Shown here in pieces: positions 1 through 9,517 of a stretch of 64,000 nt of DNA. Positions within the stretch are counted from its first letter, which is position 1. Each line of letters opens with the position of its first letter. Both the position numbers and the translations under genes were made by a program. Source of the stretch: Fluoribacter gormanii (GTDB lineage: Bacteria; Pseudomonadota; Gammaproteobacteria; Legionellales; Legionellaceae); contig NZ_FTNL01000014.1 of assembly GCF_900156395.1 (NCBI RefSeq), positions 1-64,000 of the forward strand. The letters run 5' to 3'. The notes beneath the pieces are model-generated. The model ran no database searches, was not told where the DNA came from, and worked only from the letters and a program-made list of their open reading frames with translations.

Positions 1-1
1 C

Positions 2-229
2 ATTACCAATGATTTGATTCGTCGTGTCTATGAGCACAAAAATAAGCTAGTTGCTGGATTCACCAAAAAATACAACGTGGATCGATTGGTATACTATGAA
101 GCGTGTGGGAGTATCATTGTAGCCATTGAACGAGAAAAACAAATCAAGGGTTGGTCACGAAAAAAGAAGCATGATTTGATTAATGCATTGAACCCAGAGT
201 GGAATGATTTGTATCAATCGATTCTTTAA
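2..229 (+). CDS. GIY-YIG nuclease-superfamily protein, 3' part only
   Basis: The frame is open to the left edge and ends in TAA at 227-229, so only the C-terminal 75 or so residues are present. The text reads ITNDLIRRVYEHKNKL, then FTKKYNVDRLVYYE, then a Glu-containing helix (AIEREKQIKGW) and NPEWNDLY. This is the usual course of small UPF0213/GIY-YIG proteins: an Arg of the R-x3-H helix, the conserved Glu of the ExxIK helix, and a C-terminal NPxWxDL. The GIY-YIG motif itself lies outside the window. Such stand-alone proteins are about 80-100 residues long and their cellular role is poorly defined. A TTG at 14 could be read as a start but would cut the domain. Confidence 0.8.
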   Translation: MTNDLIRRVYEHKNKLVAGFTKKYNVDRLVYYEACGSIIVAIEREKQIKGWSRKKKHDLINALNPEWNDLYQSIL

Positions 230-238
230 AAATTGTTC

Positions 239-297
239 CACCTGACAGGAGATCCCTCACCCTCGCTGCGCTCGGGTTCGGGATGACGTGGGGAGTT
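239..297. repeat. Intergenic palindromic repeat
   Basis: A GC-rich stretch (ACCTGACAGGAGATCCCTC, then GCTGCGCTCGGGTTCGGGATGACG) stands out in the AT-rich gap 230-448. It resembles dispersed intergenic repeats of the 'GGAGATCCC...GGGATGACG' type. A degenerate relative seems to lie near 13286-13370. A 34-codon reading frame (345-449) fills the rest of the gap and its TAA overlaps the next ATG, but nothing else supports it as a gene. Confidence 0.45.
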
Positions 298-448
298 ACA
301 AAATCTCATTTTGTATAAAGTATAAATTAAAAATAACTTTAAAAATGAAAGACATTGCGAGAAAAGAAGACTTTAGAACCTTTTTACTTGTTATTGGAAG
401 CAACTATTCGATAGAATCAGAATACATTGATTACTGGTCATTTTTTTA

Positions 449-1108
449 ATGATAGAATTTACTTTGATCCAAAAAATATGTATTTGGGCCATTCCCATTT
501 TACTTGCCATTACCTTACATGAAGCAGCTCATGCGTACGTGGCGTATCGATGCGGCGATACTACAGCAAAAATGTTTGGTCGATTAAGCTTAAACCCTCT
601 TCGACATATTGACCCCATAGGTACTGTTCTCATCCCCTTACTGGTTGGTATTTTAACTCAATTTAATTTTGTCATTGGATACGCAAAACCTGTACCTATT
701 AACTGGAACCAGTTTCGTCATCCTCGACGCGATATGATTCTGGTAACCCTTGCCGGACCATTTGCGAATATTCTTATGGCATTTTTATGGGCTGCTTGTG
801 ATAAAATCGCGCTCATCTTAAATCCTAATACCTCGATGGCAGTGCTTTTTCTTTACGCTACTGCTCAAGCAGGCGTATTTATTAATTTGATTTTGGCTGC
901 ATTAAATTTACTCCCAATTCCACCTCTGGATGGAAGTCGAGTTGTCAGCAGCCTTTTACCTCCGAAACAAGCTATGGCTTACGAAAAAATAGAGCCTTAT
1001 GGATTTTTTATTCTAATTCTTTTAGTGTTTACAGGTGTTTTGGGCATGATACTGACCCCGTTAATCAATCTAGGGCTTATCGCACTAAGCGCCATTTTCA
1101 AGATATAA
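449..1108 (+). CDS. Site-2 protease family (M50) membrane metalloprotease
   Basis: A 219-residue polytopic membrane protein of the compact M50 type. HEAAH at residues 24-28 lies inside the first membrane segment and supplies the zinc-binding HExxH. NLLPIPPLDG, with Asp161, is the second conserved M50 motif and gives the third zinc ligand. There is no PDZ domain, so it resembles the minimal YwhC/Rip-like proteases rather than RseP. Its substrate is unknown. The ATG at 449 shares its A with the stop of a short upstream frame. Hydrophobic stretches cover most of residues 10-35, 90-160 and 185-219. Confidence 0.88.
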   Translation: MIEFTLIQKICIWAIPILLAITLHEAAHAYVAYRCGDTTAKMFGRLSLNPLRHIDPIGTVLIPLLVGILTQFNFVIGYAKPVPINWNQFRHPRRDMILVTLAGPFANILMAFLWAACDKIALILNPNTSMAVLFLYATAQAGVFINLILAALNLLPIPPLDGSRVVSSLLPPKQAMAYEKIEPYGFFILILLVFTGVLGMILTPLINLGLIALSAIFKI

Positions 1109-1181
1109 ATGGTGACGATTTGAGCGATCAATACAAAAATTTTAGACGAGACATTCTTTTGATTTGGGATAAGTACTCACT

Positions 1182-2252
1182 ATGAATATTCTTGCTGATG
1201 CTTCACTTCCAGGGTTGAAGCAGGCTTTTCCCAAGCCTTTTCACTTAACCGAATATCATCATCCCGATGAAATAGCTCAGTTACTTCCTGGACAAGATAT
1301 TCTACTTTGTCGTTCTACGCTAAAAGTAAATCAATCTTTATTAAAAAATCATTGTTTGCAGTATGTTGCTACTGCAAGCAGTGGTACCGATCATCTAGAT
1401 CACCTCTGGTTAGGCTCTCAGAATATTCAGGTAATTGATGCAAAGGGCTCCAATGCTCAAGCAGTTGCTGATTATGTGGTTGCATGTCTTGCTTTTTTGG
1501 AACAACAGCACCTTATCCATGGGAATAAAGCAGGCATCATTGGTCTTGGAAAAGTGGGAACCAAGGTCGCTGCACGTTTGCAAGCAGCCGATTTTGAAAT
1601 AGTCACTTATGATCCTCTCAAAGCAACACGTGAACCTGCAGCTTTTCAAAGTTGCAGCTTGGAGGAGTTGTATCAAGTTGATCTACTCTGTATCCATGCT
1701 GAATTACATAGTAATCATCCCTATCCAACTACCAATTTAATTAATCAGAATGTTCTCGATCGATTAAAACCCGGTTGCATTATTATCAATGCAGCACGAG
1801 GTGGAATTGTTAATGAAGTAGAGCTGCTCTATTCTTCAAAATCACTAATCTATTGCACCGATGTATATCTTGATGAACCAGATATTAACGCACGAGTCAT
1901 CGATAAATCCACTATCTGTACACCTCATATTGCCGGTCATAGTCTTGAAGCGAAATATGCTGCTGTTGCTGTAGTGAGCTCCGCTTTGCACCAAATTGCA
2001 GGGCTTGCTCCGCCACAATTTGCAGCCCCTTTGGTACCTCAATTTTTAAGCTATGAAAACGATAAATTATGGTACGAAACTATTTTAAAAATTTATAACC
2101 CTCTTGAAGAAACATTATTATTAAAACAAGCTACAGACAAAAAAGCTGCGTTCTTAAGTTTGCGTAAAAATCATCAAACACGTCATGATTTTTCGCAGTA
2201 CTTTGTGGACTCAACTTTGAACTATAAAACTAAATTATTACTGGGTTTATAA
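1182..2252 (+). CDS. pdxB: Erythronate-4-phosphate dehydrogenase
   Basis: Oxidises 4-phospho-D-erythronate to 2-oxo-3-hydroxy-4-phosphobutanoate, the second step of the DXP-dependent vitamin B6 pathway. It has the D-2-hydroxyacid dehydrogenase layout: an N-terminal catalytic half with [11 protein letters not shown], a Rossmann dinucleotide motif GLGKVG (residues 121-126), the active-site Arg206 in [10 protein letters not shown], and catalytic His249 in TPHIAGHS. The C-terminal 80 residues match the PdxB-specific dimerisation extension, and the 356-residue length fits the family. It stands alone here, 73 bp after the M50 protease gene. Confidence 0.93.
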   Translation: MNILADASLPGLKQAFPKPFHLTEYHHPDEIAQLLPGQDILLCRSTLKVNQSLLKNHCLQYVATASSGTDHLDHLWLGSQNIQVIDAKGSNAQAVADYVVACLAFLEQQHLIHGNKAGIIGLGKVGTKVAARLQAADFEIVTYDPLKATREPAAFQSCSLEELYQVDLLCIHAELHSNHPYPTTNLINQNVLDRLKPGCIIINAARGGIVNEVELLYSSKSLIYCTDVYLDEPDINARVIDKSTICTPHIAGHSLEAKYAAVAVVSSALHQIAGLAPPQFAAPLVPQFLSYENDKLWYETILKIYNPLEETLLLKQATDKKAAFLSLRKNHQTRHDFSQYFVDSTLNYKTKLLLGL

Positions 2253-2381
2253 AAATAAGAACAATTAACGCTCAAATTGATACCTTGGTGCTCATTATTA
2301 AATCCAAACATGTCCATTGTAAATTTGGAAATCAAATGATACTCTTTTTCCGATTTTAAAAAAAACAAAGGAGTATGTGTT

Positions 2382-2798
2382 ATGTCTTTAGGATTAAAAT
2401 TATCAACTTTTGCAGCAGCATTGGTTCTTGCTGGTTCAGCTTTTGCAGAGGATGCTGTCTGCCCTAAATTGAGTGATATTCAATCTGTAGGAATCACAAT
2501 GGCTTCACAACTGGGCTATCACTATTATATTGGTTATTCAGTAAATCACTACAATACTTCTTCTAGCTGGGGTTTTGCTATTGGGCCTGTAGAGGCAGAA
2601 TCTGAAGAAGATACAATAGATATCACTAATGATATTTTAGCAGGTTTGACTGCTCCAGGAGTCCCTGAGTCTGGTCAAGACGATGAATTAGTTTGTATCT
2701 ACGAAACAAATAATCCGGACCTTTTTGCAGTAGCAATTAAAGACTATGAAGAAATGTCACCTATGAAGTTCAAGCAATACATACATAAAGCTCATTAA
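2382..2798 (+). CDS. Small secreted protein, Legionella-type (possibly DUF4949)
   Basis: A 138-residue protein with a clear Sec signal peptide (residues 1-22, cleavage after SAFA). The mature part begins EDAVCPKLSDIQSVG and has a second Cys near residue 106 (ELVCIYETNN), so one disulfide is likely. The ATG follows a good ribosome site (AAAGGAG, 2368-2374). The composition and the start CPKLSDIQS recall small exported Legionella proteins grouped as DUF4949 (hemin-binding-protein-like), but I recognise this only loosely. No catalytic motif is visible. Confidence 0.65.
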   Translation: MSLGLKLSTFAAALVLAGSAFAEDAVCPKLSDIQSVGITMASQLGYHYYIGYSVNHYNTSSSWGFAIGPVEAESEEDTIDITNDILAGLTAPGVPESGQDDELVCIYETNNPDLFAVAIKDYEEMSPMKFKQYIHKAH

Positions 2799-2807
2799 GA
2801 TAAAACC

Positions 2808-2891
2808 GTAGCTTGGGTCCGTAGTGAAACCCGTGGACTAGTCCTACTTACCGTAGGATTCACGACTTTCGCCACAGTTCACCCAGGCTAC
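2808..2891. repeat. REP-like palindrome
   Basis: Two inverted arms, GTAGCTTGGGTCC...GAAACCCG and ...TTCACCCAGGCTAC, enclose about 45 bp. This is one of about a dozen copies in this window of the same GTAGCCTGGGT...ACCCAGGCTAC element. It lies between the convergent genes ending at 2798 and 2932, where it may also act as a terminator. Confidence 0.7.
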
Positions 2892-2931
2892 AAAAATTAC
2901 AAGCCCTCTTTTTACAAATCATATCCCTTAA

Positions 2932-4386
2932 TTATTTCTGGATTAATTTTTTTACTACATCTTGATCTGAAAAAGCATGTTTTACTGAGCCAATCTGTTG
3001 ATAAGCCTCATGTCCTTTACCTGCAATTAAAATAATATCATTCTCATCTGCTTCATTTAATGCATAAGCAATTGCTTCTTCACGATCGACAAGTTGAATA
3101 ACATTGGATGATTTTGGAATACCTTGTGCTATTTCATTGACAATGATTTGTGGATCTTCTGTACGTGGATTATCGCTGGTAATTATGATTTGATCAGCAA
3201 GCTTACTTGCAACACTTCCCATCACGGGTCTCTTGCTTTTATCTCTGTCTCCCCCACAACCAAACACCACCCACAAACGCCCTTTTTTTAATTGATTTAA
3301 AGTAAGTAGCGCATTTTCCAAAGCATCGGGAGTATGTGCATAATCAACTAGTACATAGGGAGCATTGGAAATAATTTCCATCCGCCCAGGAGCTGCTTTT
3401 AATTGAGTCATCACTTCCACAACTTGTGTAGGTGCATAATCAGATGCCAATAAACTACTAAATATAGCCAGACTATTATAAATATTAAATTGTCCTAGGG
3501 CATTTATTCTTAATTGATGCTGTCCCCATGGGGAGCGTACTTCAATTTCTGAACCCTTTATATCCATAGACCAATCTACGACTTTTACATCAGAGTTTTG
3601 GTGTATTCCATAAGTTAATTTCGTTACATGGGGCTTGACTGCGTCCGCCATTATTCTTTGATAAGGATCATCTTGATTAATAATCGCCCATTGTAATGAT
3701 TCCCTCGCAAACAAGATTGCTTTTGCAGCTGCATAATTTTGCATATTGAGATGATAATCGAGATGATCAAGTGTTAGATTAGTAAATATTGCCTGCTTGA
3801 ATTCAATCGTATCAACTCGATGTTGTGCAAGAGCATGAGAAGATACTTCCATACATACTTGTTTAATACCTTGATTTTTATATTGATGTAATAGCTTCTG
3901 TAAACAAAGAGCATCTGGGGTTGTATTATCCAATAATTGGAGTTTATCTACATTGCCTTGTCCAATTGTACCTATATATGCAGCTCCTTGTCCCATTAAA
4001 TGATGGGCCTGAGCTAATTGAAATGCAATTGTTGTTTTACCGTTAGTTCCGGTTACTCCGGTGACGGTTAAAAAGCGACCAGGATCGTCATAAAACTGCT
4101 TTGCAATTGCCGCCAGCTGTGTTGCTAATTCAGGAACAGGGATACAAGGGATTGATTCAGGTAATATACAGTCCTTGGGAAAATCAGAGGGATCATAAGC
4201 AATCGCAACAGCACCCGCAGAAACAGCTTTATTTATAAATAAACGGCCATCAGCTACTGCACCTGCATAAGCGACAAACAAATCCCCTGGTTGAATGCGA
4301 CGACTGTCATTTTCCAGACCTGTAACAATACAATCTGATTTTATGTGATGCATCCAAGGTTTTAATAATTGTGAAAGTTTCATCAC
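2932..4386 (-). CDS. murE: UDP-MurNAc-tripeptide synthetase (meso-DAP adding)
   Basis: Cytoplasmic Mur ligase that adds meso-diaminopimelate to UDP-MurNAc-L-Ala-D-Glu. The ATP loop GTNGKT is at residues 113-118, and the DNPR motif at 405-408 marks specificity for meso-DAP rather than lysine. The length (484 residues) is normal. It is the last gene of the mraZ-rsmH-ftsL-ftsI-murE run; murF, which usually follows, is absent, and the next gene is convergent. A REP-like element separates it from ftsI. Confidence 0.96.
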   Translation of the reverse strand: MMKLSQLLKPWMHHIKSDCIVTGLENDSRRIQPGDLFVAYAGAVADGRLFINKAVSAGAVAIAYDPSDFPKDCILPESIPCIPVPELATQLAAIAKQFYDDPGRFLTVTGVTGTNGKTTIAFQLAQAHHLMGQGAAYIGTIGQGNVDKLQLLDNTTPDALCLQKLLHQYKNQGIKQVCMEVSSHALAQHRVDTIEFKQAIFTNLTLDHLDYHLNMQNYAAAKAILFARESLQWAIINQDDPYQRIMADAVKPHVTKLTYGIHQNSDVKVVDWSMDIKGSEIEVRSPWGQHQLRINALGQFNIYNSLAIFSSLLASDYAPTQVVEVMTQLKAAPGRMEIISNAPYVLVDYAHTPDALENALLTLNQLKKGRLWVVFGCGGDRDKSKRPVMGSVASKLADQIIITSDNPRTEDPQIIVNEIAQGIPKSSNVIQLVDREEAIAYALNEADENDIILIAGKGHEAYQQIGSVKHAFSDQDVVKKLIQK

Positions 4387-4410
4387 TAGGTTCCTAATAG
4401 TTCTAAAAAA

Positions 4411-4484
4411 TAGCCTGGGTGGAGCACGGCGGAACCTGGGGTTGGAAATACTGCATCCCGATTACGGTACGCTACCCAGGCTAC
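4411..4484. repeat. REP-like palindrome inside the dcw operon
   Basis: Arms TAGCCTGGGTGGAGCACGG and GTACGCTACCCAGGCTAC face each other across a short loop. It fills most of the 128-bp gap between ftsI and murE, two genes that are nearly contiguous in many gammaproteobacteria. Confidence 0.75.
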
Positions 4485-4514
4485 ATTTACTAAAGATCGT
4501 TTACGAGCCGAGAT

Positions 4515-6185
4515 TTATCCTACCAACTCATCAGTAGGTATATTAAACAATCGCAAAGCTCCCGACATCACTTTAGCAAACAAGGGAGCTGCAACTGCTG
4601 CAGCATAATAACCTTTGCGTGAAGGTTCATGAATTATTACTACTACAACAAATTTGGGTTTTGAAACTGGTGCAATACCTATAAAACTTGCTGTATATTT
4701 TCTGTCTTTATAACCATCCTTTCCTGCTACACGTGCTGTCCCTGTTTTTCCTGCTACTCGATATCCAGGTACTCTTGCTGCTTTTCCAGTACCATCCTTC
4801 CCTAAAACAGCTTCCATCATAGATAATACCTGTTGAGCTGTCTCAGATTTCATTACCTGCACACCTGCTGTTGGGGGATCATTATGCAGTAAAGTCACCG
4901 GAATCAATTTACCTTTATTCGCAAAAACCATATTAGCCTTGGCTAATTGCAATGCTGTAACTGACAAGCCATAACCAAAGCTTAATGTAGCCAATACAAA
5001 CGGTTTTGCATCTTTAACACTAACAATTCCTCCCTCACTTTCACCAGGATAAGTACTTTCAGTTCGTTGTCCAAAACCACAACGTTGCAGCAATCCAATT
5101 AATTGCTCTGGAGGGCTGGCTAAAACCATCTTTGTAACCCCTACGTTACTTGAGTGTTGCAATACACCCGTTACATCGAGGACACCATAGTTATGAATAT
5201 CGCGAACTGTACGACCTTGAACACTCATCCAACTTGGATTCGTATCAATAATCGTCGAAGGGGTAAATAAACCGGTTTCCAAAGCACTGGCGATACTAAA
5301 CGTTTTAATGACTGAACCGGGCTCAAATGTATCGGTAACAGCTCTGTTCCTGTACGAATCTTTATCGTAACGTCCCCGAGAATTAGGATTATAGGAAGGA
5401 ACATTAGCCATAGCCAAAATCTCACCGTTTTCTGTATCAACTACAACAACAGAACCCGATTTAGCAGCAAATTCCTCAACCGTTTTATTTAATTCACTGT
5501 ATGCTAAATATTGTAAACGTCTATCAATACTCAAAGCCATATCACGTCCTGGACGTGGTTCTTTTATCACGCCAAGTTCTTCAATAATTCGTCCTAAACG
5601 ATCTTTAATTACTCTTTTTTTACCAACAACACCCTTGAGCCAATCTTGATAAGCTAGTTCAATTCCCTCCAGACCTTGATCATCTACATTGGTAAATCCA
5701 ACTAATTGAGAAATGCTGTCCGAATCAGGATAATACCGTTTGAATTCCTTTTGAAAATTAACACCTGGAATTTTTAGCGTTTTTATTTTTTTAGCTAAAG
5801 GAGGAGGTAATTGTCTTTGTAAATAGAGAAATTCCAATTCTTTTTTTTCTGCATCTACTATCTTTCTACTTAACTGCTGGGGAGTTAAATTCAGATATTC
5901 GGCTAAGGACATAAATTGTTCTTTGTCAGGTGAAAACTCTTTAGGATTCACCCATACCGATTCTACAGGAGTACTAATTGCCAAAGGAGTACCATTCCTG
6001 TCCATGATCATCCCTCGATGAGCAGGAATATCTACAACACGCAAACTCCGGGCATTGCCTTGCCCTTGTAGAAATTGGCGATGCAGTACGGTGAGATCAA
6101 CCATACGCCAAATCAAAATGAGTAAAATCAATGCAAAAAAAGTAGATACTACAATCAGTCTGTTTAAATGAGTTGAGTTTTTCAT
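4515..6185 (-). CDS. ftsI: Septal peptidoglycan transpeptidase PBP3
   Basis: Class B penicillin-binding protein that cross-links septal peptidoglycan. It has a short cytoplasmic N-terminus, one membrane anchor (about residues 9-29), a dimerisation domain with RGMIMDRNG, and a transpeptidase domain. The catalytic triplets are all present: S291-V-I-K294, S345-S346-N347 and K480-T-G-T. The length of 556 residues is slightly shorter than E. coli FtsI. It lies downstream of ftsL with a REP-like element in the gap, so co-transcription is expected but not tight. Confidence 0.96.
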   Translation of the reverse strand: MKNSTHLNRLIVVSTFFALILLILIWRMVDLTVLHRQFLQGQGNARSLRVVDIPAHRGMIMDRNGTPLAISTPVESVWVNPKEFSPDKEQFMSLAEYLNLTPQQLSRKIVDAEKKELEFLYLQRQLPPPLAKKIKTLKIPGVNFQKEFKRYYPDSDSISQLVGFTNVDDQGLEGIELAYQDWLKGVVGKKRVIKDRLGRIIEELGVIKEPRPGRDMALSIDRRLQYLAYSELNKTVEEFAAKSGSVVVVDTENGEILAMANVPSYNPNSRGRYDKDSYRNRAVTDTFEPGSVIKTFSIASALETGLFTPSTIIDTNPSWMSVQGRTVRDIHNYGVLDVTGVLQHSSNVGVTKMVLASPPEQLIGLLQRCGFGQRTESTYPGESEGGIVSVKDAKPFVLATLSFGYGLSVTALQLAKANMVFANKGKLIPVTLLHNDPPTAGVQVMKSETAQQVLSMMEAVLGKDGTGKAARVPGYRVAGKTGTARVAGKDGYKDRKYTASFIGIAPVSKPKFVVVVIIHEPSRKGYYAAAVAAPLFAKVMSGALRLFNIPTDELVG

Positions 6186-6200
6186 GGATATAATCCATCT

Positions 6201-6283
6201 GTAGCCAGGGTGAAGGCAACGCCATAACCTGGGTTTGATTGCACTAAAACTCCCAGGTTACCACCATACTCCACCCAGGCTAC
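6201..6283. repeat. REP-like palindrome
   Basis: Arms GTAGCCAGGGTGAAGGC and TCCACCCAGGCTAC, with an inner CCTGGG/CCCAGG pair. It occupies the 146-bp gap between ftsL and ftsI. Confidence 0.7.
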
Positions 6284-6331
6284 GTTACACTAAAACCAAA
6301 TGGCAATGGTACTCGTTTAAAACAAAAACTT

Positions 6332-6673
6332 CTACTGCTGTGCTTGTAACCAATAAGTATTTGTGGATGTTGGTAAAACCATTTGTAATTTTTCAGCAGC
6401 TAACTCCTCTACTCGTGCGGGTGTAGCTAGACTTGCCTGTTCTAAGAGCAATTGCCCCCATTGCAGCTGTAAATAGTGGGTTAACTGCTCTTGTTGTTCT
6501 ACTTTACTTAAAGTGACTCGGTATGAATTGGTACTATATACAACGGCCAAAGCACTCACTAACACAGCAACCAATAATATAATCAGCATGTATAATGATT
6601 TTGACATATGCATATCTGCCAGTTGACCATTAAATAAGGTACCTTGATTGATTACTTTCGCTGCAGCGTTCAT
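6332..6673 (-). CDS. ftsL: Cell division protein FtsL
   Basis: A small bitopic division protein that bridges FtsB/FtsQ and FtsWI. It has a cytoplasmic tail, one membrane segment (about residues 27-45, [20 protein letters not shown]), and a periplasmic coiled coil ([20 protein letters not shown]). The length of 113 residues is typical. Its ATG overlaps the TGA of rsmH (ATGA), so translation is coupled. Sequence conservation of FtsL is weak in general; context carries the call. Confidence 0.92.
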   Translation of the reverse strand: MNAAAKVINQGTLFNGQLADMHMSKSLYMLIILLVAVLVSALAVVYSTNSYRVTLSKVEQQEQLTHYLQLQWGQLLLEQASLATPARVEELAAEKLQMVLPTSTNTYWLQAQQ

Positions 6674-7608
6674 GCTAATTTCTCCCCTATTCTTAGTACA
6701 GCACTTCGAGATCTAACATTCTCTTTTACTTCAATTTCTTGTGGCATAATCGCCTTACCTATTCTTTTAAAATTTGTTTTTAATGCCTCATGACGAATGG
6801 GCACTTCCGGGGGAGGCTTGTCCCCTTCTTCTTTATCACGCATAAATTGTTTGACTATGCGATCCTCCAGGGAGTGAAAACTAATCACAGCCAGCCTACC
6901 TTTGGGCGCTAGAACATTGAGACATTGTTCCAAACAGCTCTTTAAATCATTTAATTCCTGATTGATGTAAATTCGTATTGCTTGAAACACACGTGTTGCA
7001 GGATGTTTGTGTTTTTCCCATTTAGGATTTGCTTCTTTCACAATTTCGGCCAATTGTAATGTTGTGGAGATAGGAGCTATATTCCTGGCAGCAACAATTG
7101 CCTTTGCGATTCGGCCAGCGAAACGTTCCTCACCATACAATCTGAAAACAGAGGCCATTTCTTCTGCCTCGGCCTCATTAACAAATCGCGCAGCACTCAT
7201 TGGTTGAGATAAATCCATACGCATATCCAATGGTCCTTGCTGCATAAAGCTAAAGCCTCTTTCTGGATTATCCAATTGTGGTGAAGACACACCTAAATCC
7301 AGCAAAATACCATCTACTTTTCCCAACACACCGGCTTGGGTCGCAAACTCTTCAATTCGTGCAAATGAACCTTGAAATATATGAAAACGATTATCTTGGC
7401 CAAAATGTTCGTTGGCATATGCGATTGCTTCTACATCTTTATCTATGGCATATAAACGACCTTGATCGTTTAAATGACGCAAAATTTCCGTACTATGGCC
7501 TCCACGGCCAAAAGTACCGTCAAAATAGACGCCTCCGCTTTTAATTGCCAGGCCCTCTATTGATTCATGAAGTAATACTGATTGATGCATCGCCATTTTT
7601 GTTTCCAT
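6670..7608 (-). CDS. rsmH: 16S rRNA (cytosine-1402-N4)-methyltransferase
   Basis: Methylates N4 of C1402 in 16S rRNA with S-adenosylmethionine. The N-terminal [13 protein letters not shown] and the SAM-binding loop [11 protein letters not shown] are diagnostic, as are LGVSSPQLD and the C-terminal [14 protein letters not shown]. The ATG at 7608 shares one base with the mraZ stop (TAATG). An ATG six codons in (MHQSV) is also possible because family members often begin there. The length of 312 residues is normal. Confidence 0.95.
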   Translation of the reverse strand: METKMAMHQSVLLHESIEGLAIKSGGVYFDGTFGRGGHSTEILRHLNDQGRLYAIDKDVEAIAYANEHFGQDNRFHIFQGSFARIEEFATQAGVLGKVDGILLDLGVSSPQLDNPERGFSFMQQGPLDMRMDLSQPMSAARFVNEAEAEEMASVFRLYGEERFAGRIAKAIVAARNIAPISTTLQLAEIVKEANPKWEKHKHPATRVFQAIRIYINQELNDLKSCLEQCLNVLAPKGRLAVISFHSLEDRIVKQFMRDKEEGDKPPPEVPIRHEALKTNFKRIGKAIMPQEIEVKENVRSRSAVLRIGEKLA

Positions 7609-8066
7609 TACAAAGAAAACGTTTTCATTTCATCGGGTAATCCGCTAGTTCCGGAACTTTCCTCAGCCAACCATTGTTCACGTCGGGTTTCCCAAAGATC
7701 CTTATTCCAAACTTCAAATTTATTTCCTTGGCCTATCATCACTACATCTTTTTCCAACTGTGCATAATTTCTTAAAACTGTGGGTAGTAACACCCGTCCA
7801 TTTGCATCTAATTCGACATCAGTTGCATGTCCAATCAATAAACGCTGTATTCTTCGTGCGGCAGCATTAAAACTAGGCAATTTCTGCAAATTATCTTCGA
7901 TTATTTGCCATTGAGCCGCGGTATAGAGCAATAAACATGTTTCCTCGGTATCAATAGTCACCACCAAAGGCGTTTTTTCTTCAGCACCTAACGCGGATCG
8001 ATAACGCGTAGGGATTGCTAAGCGCCCTTTAGTATCAATGGTGATGGCATTTATTCCACGAAACAT
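7608..8066 (-). CDS. mraZ: Division/cell-wall cluster transcriptional repressor MraZ
   Basis: A 152-residue protein with two SpoVT-AbrB-type half-domains. The N-terminal one begins [22 protein letters not shown] and the second contains [16 protein letters not shown]; both show the D-x-(K/N)-GR-(L/V)-(A/L)-(I/L)-P signature. MraZ binds tandem TGG-type boxes upstream of its own gene and controls the division cluster; matching boxes lie just upstream here. It is the first gene of the operon. Confidence 0.96.
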   Translation of the reverse strand: MFRGINAITIDTKGRLAIPTRYRSALGAEEKTPLVVTIDTEETCLLLYTAAQWQIIEDNLQKLPSFNAAARRIQRLLIGHATDVELDANGRVLLPTVLRNYAQLEKDVVMIGQGNKFEVWNKDLWETRREQWLAEESSGTSGLPDEMKTFSL

Positions 8067-8091
8067 GGTTTATTTTATGTGGAAGTTTTTC

Positions 8092-8169
8092 TCCCTCCAC
8101 AATTCTCCACTTTTTTATTATTTTACCCCACTTTTCTACACTATAGAAACACATTTCTCCATGCGTCAA
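8092..8169 (-). promoter_or_regulatory. mraZ promoter with candidate MraZ boxes
   Basis: Read on the minus strand: TTGACG (8164-8169), an 18-bp spacer, then TATAGT (8140-8145), a near-consensus sigma-70 promoter. Downstream of it lie TGGGG (8126-8130), TGGAG (8105-8109) and TGGAG (8095-8099). The last two are spaced 10 bp apart and the first about two helical turns upstream. MraZ is known to bind TGGG-type direct repeats with 10-bp periodicity, so autoregulation is a fair inference. Confidence 0.7.
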
Positions 8170-8511
8170 GATAAAAAACCACTTTTTAGTTAATTTATAT
8201 ATGGATTATGAAATGAATGATTAAAATTTGATTTTTATGCGGAATTTGTAACCACGTATAGAATTAAATAAATGAGACTGGCTGTGTGGCCTTCTTCCAG
8301 TCATGCAGGAAATGAGAAAATGTATTATTTAAACAGGCCTCATCTAAAACATAAGATTTATGAAGTGATGTACAATGAATTTGGATGACAGACATACGAC
8401 TTAAAATTTGGTTCGCATAAGATTTTATCTCTAACTAAGAACCATGCCTTAAGATTTTGCCGAGAAGAACCAAAACGTTTGGTATTTTTATTCACAGATG
8501 ACTTATTGAAT
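8170..8511. other. Gene-free gap upstream of mraZ and downstream of coaX
   Basis: No convincing gene is seen. A small hairpin ACCAAAACGTTTGGT lies at 8469-8483. A short plus-strand frame near 8430-8530 (LRFCREEPKRLVFLFTDD) faintly recalls the C-terminal part of some transposases, but it is too short and degraded to call. Confidence 0.4.
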
Positions 8512-9276
8512 TCAATTCATCAACGCTGCGAGTCTTATCCCTTGCAGAACCAAATCAGGAACTAGATGATCATACAAGCCTTGTTTTTCAAATAAGGAAG
8601 CAAAACCGCCTGTTGCTAATACCAATGCTTTTTCAGCGCCAAACGCCTCCTGATTTAGGCGTTGAATCAATTCACGGCAAGCACCAATTGCACCATAATA
8701 AACGCCAGATTGAATGCTTTCTATTGTCGAGCGCCCCACTGAATTTTCGATTTTTATGATTTCAACAGCAGGTAATTTTGCTGTGTTTTTTGATAAAGCA
8801 TCAACAGAGAGCCTAACCCCTGGCAATATTGCGCCTCCCATATATGCTTTTTGAGCACTAATGACACAAAAGGTAGTCGCGGTGCCAAAATCAATAACAA
8901 TCACGTTTTGGTTTGGATGGCTATGCGTTGCTGCAATTGCATTGGCTATTCGGTCAGCACCCACTTCTATGGGGTTGCGATATTTGATATTAAGACCCGT
9001 TTTAACTCCTGCCTGCAACAAGAAAGGTTCTAAAGAAAAATATTTAACACACGCTGATCGCAATGAATAATCAATTTGAGGTACCACAGAGCAAATGCCA
9101 ATCTGTTTAATAGCTTCGGGAGCGCAATTATTCTCTCTCAAAACACTTTTCAAAAAGATGCCCAATTCATCAGATGTACTCACTGCAGAAGTATGACGAA
9201 AACGAAGCTTTATCTCTTCTCCATCAAAAACACCACCATAGATATGAGAATTTCCAACATCAATACAAAGAATCAT
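8512..9276 (-). CDS. coaX: Type III pantothenate kinase
   Basis: Phosphorylates pantothenate in the first step of coenzyme A synthesis. It belongs to the ASKHA fold: MILCIDVGNSHI gives the phosphate-1 motif (DxGNS), VGADRIANAIAA and VIDFGTATTF the second Asp motif, and ATGGFASLF the adenosine motif. I chose the ATG at 9276 (MILCIDVGNS), which is where the family starts; an in-frame ATG four codons upstream (9288) has no better ribosome site. The length is 254 residues. CoaX replaces the E. coli-type CoaA in many pathogens including Legionella. Confidence 0.94.
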   Translation of the reverse strand: MILCIDVGNSHIYGGVFDGEEIKLRFRHTSAVSTSDELGIFLKSVLRENNCAPEAIKQIGICSVVPQIDYSLRSACVKYFSLEPFLLQAGVKTGLNIKYRNPIEVGADRIANAIAATHSHPNQNVIVIDFGTATTFCVISAQKAYMGGAILPGVRLSVDALSKNTAKLPAVEIIKIENSVGRSTIESIQSGVYYGAIGACRELIQRLNQEAFGAEKALVLATGGFASLFEKQGLYDHLVPDLVLQGIRLAALMN

Positions 9277-9432
9277 AATGTCATGCATCCAGATTTAAAA
9301 ACCTCGATAGTAAATTGCGATTCTCTTATTAGCAAGTTATTAGTCAGCAAAAATAAATGAATTTATAATGGATTTCTTCGGAAACTCGCTATAGAGAGAA
9401 GTGTGCGAAGAGACACTAGGTGCTGAACTGGA

Positions 9433-9480
9433 GTGTGCACGCAAGTTCATGCGTATTCGAGCACGGTATCGACGAAGCAA
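9433..9480. repeat. Dispersed repeat, copy 1 (core)
   Basis: The core GTGTGCACGCAAGTTCATG followed by CGTATTCGAGCACGGTATCG and ACGAA matches the stretch at 22803-22850 at about three of four positions. Similarity seems to extend upstream on both sides. A spurious minus-strand frame (9340-9543) runs through it. Confidence 0.5.
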
Positions 9481-9517
9481 GCCTGGGCTGAAATAAAGTT
9501 TTTGAGGAAGTCTCATG

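Noticed and set aside
345..449. 34-codon frame before the M50 protease gene, stop overlapping its start
   Set aside because: The overlap is suggestive of coupling, but there is no clear ribosome site or recognisable sequence; chance is likely.
8400..8511. Transposase-like fragment LRFCREEPKRLVFLFTDD
   Set aside because: Only about 20 residues, no start, no second supporting motif; resemblance too faint.
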